DNA of 10,737 nt, taken from Phoronis ovalis. Taxonomy: Eukaryota > Phoronida > Phoronidae. The position numbers and the translations under genes are program-made. Shown here in pieces: positions 5,862 to 10,737 of the stretch. The stretch spans positions 1 to 10,737 of the forward strand of contig JAOXYB010060513.1 of the NCBI GenBank assembly GCA_028565635.1, in the 5' to 3' direction. The notes under the pieces are model-generated. The model did no database searches. It had not been told where the DNA came from and saw only the letters and a program-made list of their open reading frames with translations. The number at the start of each line of letters is the position of its first letter. The stretch's first letter is position 1.

Positions 5862-8358
5862 GTTAGTAACAAAAGTAAATAGGGACTATATTATACAACG
5901 TAACAAAATATAGTCCTATAAGATAAAGTAAGTGCCCGGTGGGGCTCTCCAACAAAATGTGGGTAATTATGCTCGTTAATGGTCTCAAAAAAGCCTCTAA
6001 ACAAGTGGTTAAGGAGGTTTGAAGAATGAACCTAAGCAAGACTTATGCCAAAATTGGCACACTATCAAAGACCGAAATGTTTCGACAAACAAAAAAACAA
6101 CAACGAAGACTAAGCAACACCTATGCCGAACTCTCACTTCGAAAATTAGACCCTAAGCAACACTCGTCGAGTTATGCACTTGGTCCTCAAATAAACACTC
6201 CTTCATGGATTTTTATCAACAAGTATGAATACCCATATTTTATTTGAATGCCCCCCGGAATGAATGTAAATATTATTGCCACATTATTACACGTCCCAAG
6301 TGTAGCTTCAGCTACATGTAGTAAGAATGAAAGCTACAACCATGTAAATATGGAATCTATAAGAATAATCATTCTTACGTACATAGTTTTGATATTTAAC
6401 AATGTGTATTTTGTAAATTAATAATTTATTGCAAATATTGTAGTCTGCGTTATTGATGCAAGAGAAGTAAATGCAAACTTTGTTAATATTTTCTTTTATT
6501 TCTGACCCGATGGTCTACTAAAACACGCGAAAAATGTATTAATCAAAATGATAATAATTTCTCCAAACAATACAGCAGACGTATCTGTCAGTATAATATT
6601 AACTGCTTTACAAAAGCAGAAATAATGGTCTTTTGTACTATTCTATGGCATGGTAACCACCTTAGTTTCAGTTATAAATGCCTTACCATTCCGCACCCAA
6701 ATGTATAATTATACCGATCACCTTCCGTTTTCTTAGACCCTGGGATTGATGAAAAATGCATTGTAAATAAATCCCTTCCCGTACATCAGAAAGGCAATTA
6801 CATCGACTGTACAACAGATAAAATGAAAGAAGAAAACAGAACCGCATGTTGCACTGTTGACGGTGCAGTTGGCTGTTGCAAACCAGGTGGAGCGTAAGTA
6901 CTACCAGTACAAGCCCTACCTTCTAAAATAACTTCATGAATGGACCGTTTGTCCTAGCTATAAAAAGTCCCATAATAATAATATGGAAAATACCACTTGT
7001 TTAGGTGGATTTTAAACCTGTTTGATATCATTTTACCTGACAGAGCATTTCTCTATATCACCTTAGGGCTACTCGTGATTTGTGTGTAATTTTATAAATC
7101 TATTTTTTTGTTTTGAATTACTGCAAACATCTCTTTTCGATATAATTTCATTTCGTTCACTTCAGTATGAACATTATTTTTAAAAATTGACGGACGAGAA
7201 TGTTATTGATCGAGATACCAATTTATTTAACCTTGGCATATCCTGTGTATTATTTGTATCTTTAGCAACTATCGGTATACACCGGATGGTCGTTATAAGT
7301 AAATATTTGAAATATATTTTTCTCTTGACAAAAAGTTTAATTGGTGACATCTTTAAGCATTTATTTATTCATAAACATTGTATAGTAGGAAAATAAAGTA
7401 TACTCACCATACATGTATATATTATAGAACAGTTTTGCTTTGAAGTTGATTATATACAAGCACTGAATGCTGACGGCTCGAAGTTTTTCCCAATCTCGCC
7501 CTGATGGACAAGACACCGAACTCTAGCTTCCTATTACAGTCATGACAGCCAGGGAATGCGGGTTCGCGTTGCAAACTGCATTGTCATATTGTTAAACCTT
7601 TATTACAAGATTGCACACTTTGTTTTAGATTATCCTCGATGAAAGACATCGGTATCGCTATTGGTTGTACAACAGGTGGTCTAATAATAATTGTTTTCTT
7701 CGTATTTTGGTGTAATAAAGAAACATTCCCTTGTTTACAGAAAATAGAAGAAAAGTAAGCTATTAGAATTAGTCTATTTAAAATAAATGCAATTTCATTT
7801 AAAAAATAAAACAAATAATTGAAGATGGTCTACTCGTTTGAAAAGGTTGTTAAAACGGCTTTATTTTTTTGTAAAAACTGCTCTGCATTTTAGGGCCAAC
7901 TCATATAAAGTAACCCGTATGGTACTGTTTACTTTTTTCCGAGCTGAGGGACAGAAACGTACAGAGCGACTCGAAAATCCTTCCAGTACACATAAACACG
8001 TACTGAAAAACTTTTTTTTATTAAAGTTCGAGTCCACTATAGACTGATAGTTATTATATCATGTCATTCTTTTAGATGTGGATGCGGGAAGAAATTCAAA
8101 TCAATTTGCAACAAGAAAAAAGATAAGGATAAGAAAACTTCGACCTCTACAAGTAATCAACAACGTACAACTTCTCGCATTAATTCCGCAGCATCGAGCG
8201 TTGATGACGGCGAAATACCAGGAACCAGTGGAGCTTCATCAGCAACATGCACAAGAAAAAAAGTTCAGTTTGAAGAAAAACAAGACAATGTAACAGAATA
8301 CGACATGCCAGAAGAACTGAGAGTGGATGTCAAGGACGAGTTTTGGGGAACTGCTTAA
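5756..8358 (+). CDS. Gene B: complete Shisa-like (STMC6-type) single-pass membrane protein, 223 aa
   Basis: Exons 5756-5861, 6737-6893, 7629-7754 and 8076-8358 join to 672 nt, exactly 224 codons including TAA, with intron phases 1, 2, 2. Residues 1-27 form a signal peptide with probable cleavage after Ser-His-Ala. The ectodomain has cysteines 43, 60, 73-74 and 82-83, and two N-glycosylation sequons (N46-K-S, N69-R-T). Residues about 95-116 are the transmembrane helix. The tail of about 107 residues starts Cys/Lys-rich (C123, C131, C133, C141), then becomes Ser/Thr-rich and finally acidic, ending EFWGTA. Six-cysteine Shisa-like proteins are known as type I membrane adaptors that influence trafficking or receptor signalling; a role here is inferred from architecture alone. 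There is no PPxY motif. Length, topology and intron phases match gene A upstream. ATG 5756 is chosen because it starts the signal peptide and has G at -3 and +4. The exon structure is very secure; the family name is moderately so. Confidence 0.9.
5883..5916. repeat. Short perfect inverted repeat
   Basis: GGACTATATT (5883-5892) and its complement AATATAGTCC (5907-5916) form a 10-bp stem with a 14-base loop, about 20 bp inside intron 1 of gene B. No function is assigned. Confidence 0.5.
6032..6180. repeat. Three recurring CTAAGCAA-type units
   Basis: CTAAGCAAGACTTATGCC (6032), CTAAGCAACACCTATGCC (6110) and CTAAGCAACAC followed by a TTATGC (6153) recur at spacings of 78 and 43 bases. The surrounding block is richer in GC and CA than the rest of the intron and is edged by GGTGGGGC (about 5938) and GCCCCCCGG (about 6250). 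It looks like a decayed repeat insertion; boundaries are uncertain. Confidence 0.35.
6301..6384. repeat. Compound inverted repeat in gene B intron 1
   Basis: TGTAGCT/AGCTACA (6301-6316) is a tight 7-bp hairpin. Next to it ATGTAGTAAGAATGA (6316-6330) pairs with 6369-6384 with one bulged base. A further AGCTACA occurs at 6332-6338. This could be the foldback end of a small non-autonomous transposon, but no target duplication was found. Confidence 0.4.
6737..6893 (+). CDS. Gene B exon 2, six-cysteine extracellular domain
   Basis: The exon is bounded by acceptor TTTTCTTAG (AG 6735-6736) and donor GTAAGTA at 6894. It encodes residues 36-88 with all six ectodomain cysteines, spaced C-x16-C-x12-CC-x7-CC, and both N-linked glycosylation sequons. 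The domain aligns with the matching exon of gene A, where the last four cysteines are spaced x7 and x8. The whole domain sits in a single exon in both genes, as expected if one was copied from the other. Confidence 0.9.
6894..7628 (+). other. Gene B intron 2
   Basis: This 735-bp phase-2 intron runs from GTAAGTA to TTTGTTTTAG. It is mostly AT-rich; 7460-7590 is less so. The open frame around 7187-7396 shows no domain and lies inside the intron. Nothing else is seen. Confidence 0.75.
7629..7754 (+). CDS. Gene B exon 3, transmembrane helix
   Basis: Acceptor TTTGTTTTAG (AG 7627-7628) and donor GTAAGC at 7755 bound the exon, phase 2 at both ends. It encodes residues 88-130, including the helix IGIAIGCTTGGLIIIVFFVF, a Trp-Cys at the inner edge and a charged juxtamembrane segment with C123. 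The Gly-rich outer half contains a GxxxG-like spacing (G96-G100, G100-G104) that could favour helix packing; this is inference. Confidence 0.9.
7755..8075 (+). other. Gene B intron 3
   Basis: This 321-bp phase-2 intron runs from GTAAGC to CATTCTTTTAG. The open frame at 7838-8047 has no recognisable features and is treated as chance. Confidence 0.75.
8076..8358 (+). CDS. Gene B exon 4, cytoplasmic tail
   Basis: The exon follows acceptor CATTCTTTTAG (AG 8074-8075) and runs 93 codons to TAA 8356-8358. It begins with a KCGCGKKFK segment, then C141 and a Lys/Asp-rich stretch. A Ser/Thr-rich, probably disordered and phosphorylatable region follows, and the end is acidic with terminal EFWGTA. The Cys/Lys-rich start next to the membrane suits lipid modification and inner-leaflet contact. 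No PPxY, SH3-type PxxP cluster or classical PDZ-binding end is seen. Confidence 0.88.
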
Positions 8359-9215
8359 AGACCTTATCGATGGTTCTATGTTAATGACTTGGAACAGTTT
8401 TCACGTACCGAATCGATGTCTTGTCCGGAAAGAAACCTCTTTCTATCAATGAAATATTAATGGTGTTCGACTGCTCGAATAACTGGACGACCATTTCTTT
8501 AGCAAAAAATTATATTTTTTTTGCCTCGACTAACCATTTATCCTGCTCAAATATTTACTAATAATTTAGCTACCCCAATGTTTTACTAGAAAAAGAATAT
8601 TAATTCAATATGTGCAATACCGATGTTTATATTCGTTTCCACGAGATTGCAATTAAATTTTCACTAGAGTCTAGTAGGCGTCGTATCAATTTTCAGATAC
8701 TCGAGTTAATATTTTGTACATCCGGTCTTCATTTCTATTGAATTTGAAAAAAAATGATAATTTTCTAATTTTTCAATCATTAAAGTATGGAATTATTTAT
8801 AGAACAGATGACGTCATACGATAACCTTGCCCCAGTGTTCAATCAGTATTTGCGGTAGAAACCCATTATACCAAACAAGATCACCTATGGTGATAGGGAT
8901 GTTGCTTTTAGAGTGAGTGAATGAATATCCCTGGAGGGTGGCATTTAATATCGATTCAAATCAAGACAAATATTCTCTTACCAGATGGATCATTGGACAT
9001 ATATGATGATACATCCAACTTCATTGAACTATGTTAATTGTATGTGGTCTTGAAATAGGGTGAAATTCTTGGATAAAAACAAACACTGAAATAACTACTG
9101 TCTAAAGTATACAATATGTTATAATATATTTAATATACAAAGATTTGCAGTTGACACTTGTAATTAAAATTGGATTAATGTAATCATGTAATCTTTTATG
9201 AATACAAATTAACGT
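8359..9215. other. 3' flank of gene B, no further gene seen
   Basis: AT-rich sequence expected to include the gene B 3' UTR. It holds a consensus cAMP-response-type octamer TGACGTCA (8809-8816) and a small hairpin ATCACC/GGTGAT (8880-8894). No exon could be supported. Confidence 0.5.
8779..8784 (+). promoter_or_regulatory. Possible poly(A) signal of gene B
   Basis: ATTAAA lies about 420 nt after the gene B stop. No AATAAA is seen before it in the 3' flank. Background AT content makes chance occurrence possible. Confidence 0.25.
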
Positions 9216-9233
9216 TGGACTATTCACAGGTAC

Positions 9234-9470
9234 TTGGTGGAGCCACCATCTTGACCCAACAGGATCCCAGCACGCTATTAATTATCAGTATGAATGAAAT
9301 TATATGTTTTATGATAAAATTATACAATACTAATAAAGTATGACAAGTATTATGAAAAATTATGCAATAATAATAATAAAGTAAAATTATAATACTGACA
9401 GTAGGCCCGTCAGATGGGGGGGGGGGGGTGCGTTGGTGCGTTTGAAATAACAGGAACATTTTTACGCCCT
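9234..9470. repeat. Low-complexity tract with AAT runs and a G13 homopolymer
   Basis: The tract starts with GGTGG/CCACC and GCCACCATCTTG, continues through AT-rich sequence with (AAT)n near 9366-9379, and ends in thirteen G at 9416-9428. The reverse strand is open from 9459 to 9220 only because of this composition. It is probably repeat-derived. Confidence 0.4.
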
Positions 9471-10080
9471 AATCACAGAATCGGGCGTATATTTAAGTGG
9501 CAGAAGGTAACATAATTACACAAGAGCTACCATGGGGATGGAAAGGTTAGCCTCTCTTTCCCACATAAATATACATTATGATTTCAAACATGAGATAGAC
9601 AAAATAACAACACGATTCGCCCAAATGCACCAACGAAATATGGAACTTCAAAGCATTGTTTACCGGGATTGTTTATTAATAACGCTAACGGCTTAGATGC
9701 CATTTCTCATCTTTATTGTAAGTTTAACATTTCATAAAAGTTTGGTGTTTCAAAAGGCACTTTCCAAATTTGAAACTGAGGTATATAAAACTCTTAGAGT
9801 TTAGCTAGCATTTACAAATTTAACAACGGCTATATTTCACTGATAATGGTTATATTCTGATGCATACTAGTAGTACTTTTGATTATTTAATTTGCTTACG
9901 TGAGTTAGAGGTAGGAAATATTTAATTTTGCTTGAAATTTTTAAAATATCAAATTTTTTATCTGGACAAATCCGAGATGGCCGCCATATTGGACATATTG
10001 GGTTTGTACGTTTTTCTTTCTTATGTTCTTTCTTTCTTGTTTCTTTTTTCCAATTTTCAGCGAGCTGAATCTCATGGCCA
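9471..10080. other. Non-coding stretch with YY1-like motif and pyrimidine tract
   Basis: No gene is seen. GCCGCCATATTGG lies at about 9980-9992 and resembles the YY1 recognition sequence; it also resembles GCCACCATCTTG near 9242. A TTTC/CTTT pyrimidine-rich tract covers about 10012-10050. The reverse-strand open frame at 9867-10100 is Lys/Glu-rich only because of that tract. Confidence 0.4.
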
Positions 10081-10133
10081 AAGGTAGAGTCATATGACAC
10101 TTAACGTATGACATCCCGAGGGCAGGCCATTGT

Positions 10134-10166
10134 TGACCTTGAGGTCAAAAGGTCATTTAGAGGTCA
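10134..10166 (+). promoter_or_regulatory. AGGTCA half-site cluster, repeat copy 1 (DR2 and DR5 spacing)
   Basis: TGACCT (10134) is followed by AGGTCA at 10142, 10150 and 10161. The direct repeats are spaced by 2 and 5 bases. AGGTCA is the nuclear-receptor half-site, and DR2 and DR5 are spacings bound by retinoid receptor dimers. Function is untested and the motif belongs to a repeat. Confidence 0.35.
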
Positions 10167-10391
10167 AAGTTAAATTTCTAAAACTGTTCAAAGCATCCAA
10201 ATCTGATGTTTTAAAGTTACACAAAGGCAATATTGATGACCTTTGAGGATATCTAGGTGCCAAAAGGCATCTTTGGCATCTTTTAATTAATATATGGAGG
10301 AAATATGTCTAAACTAAAGAGCGGTTGGTCATACAGGCTTGAAGTTTGACGTATGACATCCAGGGTGAGGATAGTTGAATTTGAGATTATT

Positions 10392-10416
10392 AGGTCATCC
10401 GGAGGTCAAGAGGTCA
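10392..10416 (+). promoter_or_regulatory. AGGTCA half-site cluster, repeat copy 2 (DR5 and DR2 spacing)
   Basis: AGGTCA occurs at 10392, 10403 and 10411, spaced by 5 and 2 bases. The same two spacings occur in copy 1, though in the opposite order. Spacer sequences differ between the copies. Confidence 0.35.
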
Positions 10417-10510
10417 AAATCTCCTAATTGTGTAAAACTTTCAAAAATGGGACTTTCATGTCACTTTGAAGACATTCAAAAGTATTGAGGCCTTTTGAGT
10501 TTAATAGAAA

Positions 10511-10530
10511 CCCCCCCCCCAAAAAAAAAA
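10511..10530. repeat. C10A10 homopolymer pair
   Basis: Ten C followed directly by ten A. It sits at the end of the AGGTCA-bearing repeat and may mark its edge. Confidence 0.7.
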
Positions 10531-10716
10531 GTTATTTTATTAAAATACCTATTATGATTTTTTGTTAGTTAATTTGTTTACTGGATTAGTATTGCCATTA
10601 ATATTTAGAAGGTTAATAAATTTTCCAGACTTGTTAGTGTTTAACCATAACTTGATTACTAATTAGGACATTCACACATATACCACAGTCTGAATAAATC
10701 CATCCATTAATGTTCC

Positions 10717-10736
10717 GTATCTTCTCGAGAAGATAC
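10717..10736. repeat. Perfect 20-bp palindrome
   Basis: GTATCTTCTCGAGAAGATAC reads the same on both strands. The window ends one base later, so it cannot be told whether this is part of a longer inverted repeat or a transposon end. Confidence 0.7.
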
Positions 10737-10737
10737 T

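Larger units (their letters stand above)
5862..6736 (+). other. Gene B intron 1 with repeat-like content
   Basis: This phase-1 intron of 875 bp begins GTTAGT and ends TTTTCTTAG. It contains a short hairpin (5883-5916), a less AT-rich block (about 5930-6260) with recurring CTAAGCAA units, and a second hairpin block (6301-6384). The open frame at 6026-6247 falls inside that block, has no domain and interrupts gene B, so it is not taken as a gene. Confidence 0.7.
10083..10500. repeat. Diverged tandem repeat, period about 245 bp, with AGGTCA arrays
   Basis: The word CGTATGACATCC occurs at 10105-10116 and again at 10350-10361. The flanking sequence can be aligned from about 10083 and 10327 onward, through the AGGTCA clusters, to ATTGATGACCTTTGAG (about 10232) and ATTGAGGCCTTTTGAG (about 10484). 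This indicates two old copies of one unit, the second ending near a C10A10 run. Confidence 0.65.

Noticed and set aside
6026-6247. 73-codon frame in gene B intron 1
   Set aside because: It lies inside a well-supported intron, contains repeated units and has no recognisable domain.
9046-9073. GGTGAAATTCTTGGAT, which resembles a conserved stretch of eukaryotic 18S rRNA
   Set aside because: The match is only about 16 bases and the flanks do not continue as rRNA, so no rRNA fragment is supported.
9220-9459. Reverse-strand frame with a Pro run
   Set aside because: The prolines come from the G13 homopolymer; the rest is AAT-type low complexity.
9867-10100. Reverse-strand Lys/Glu-rich frame
   Set aside because: Produced by the TTTC/CTTT pyrimidine tract; no domain.

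Overview
The window looks like nuclear DNA of an animal, most likely an invertebrate. It is AT-rich, has no dense bacterial-style ORFs, and its coding signal is a set of short exons bounded by GT/AG splice sites (several GTAAGT donors, T-rich acceptors) and separated by introns of about 320-880 bp. Dispersed AGGTCA-rich and GCCGCCAT-type repeats in the right third would suit a mollusc-like genome, but that assignment is a guess.

Two genes can be reconstructed, both on the + strand and in tandem. Gene A (from 2058 or earlier to 3753) has three clear exons and lacks a securely identified first exon. Gene B (5756-8358) is complete: four exons join in frame to a 223-residue protein. Both proteins have the same plan: a short extracellular domain with six cysteines in the order C..C..CC..CC, one transmembrane helix, a cysteine-containing juxtamembrane stretch and a polar cytoplasmic tail. 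Their introns lie at matching places with matching phases (1, 2, 2). I read them as diverged tandem duplicates of a Shisa-like / STMC6 (six-cysteine transmembrane) adaptor family. The ectodomains still align, whereas the cytoplasmic tails do not, so the copies may share an extracellular role but differ in what they bind inside the cell. Neither tail has the PPxY motif common in this superfamily.

Layout: 1-835, AT-rich with no supported gene; 836-1027, a short, more GC-rich open stretch that could hold the missing signal-peptide exon of gene A (weak); 1260-1580, a degenerate GAT(G/A)-rich repeat; 2058-3753, gene A; 3754-5755, intergenic, with an imperfect hairpin, a CTATA microsatellite and a duplicated TATA-like motif; 5756-8358, gene B, whose first intron holds repeat-like sequence and hairpins; 8359-10737, no gene, with a possible poly(A) signal, homopolymer runs, GCCRCCAT motifs, a diverged tandem repeat carrying AGGTCA direct repeats, and a perfect 20-bp palindrome at the right edge. 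No RNA genes, CRISPR arrays, operons or intact mobile-element genes were found.
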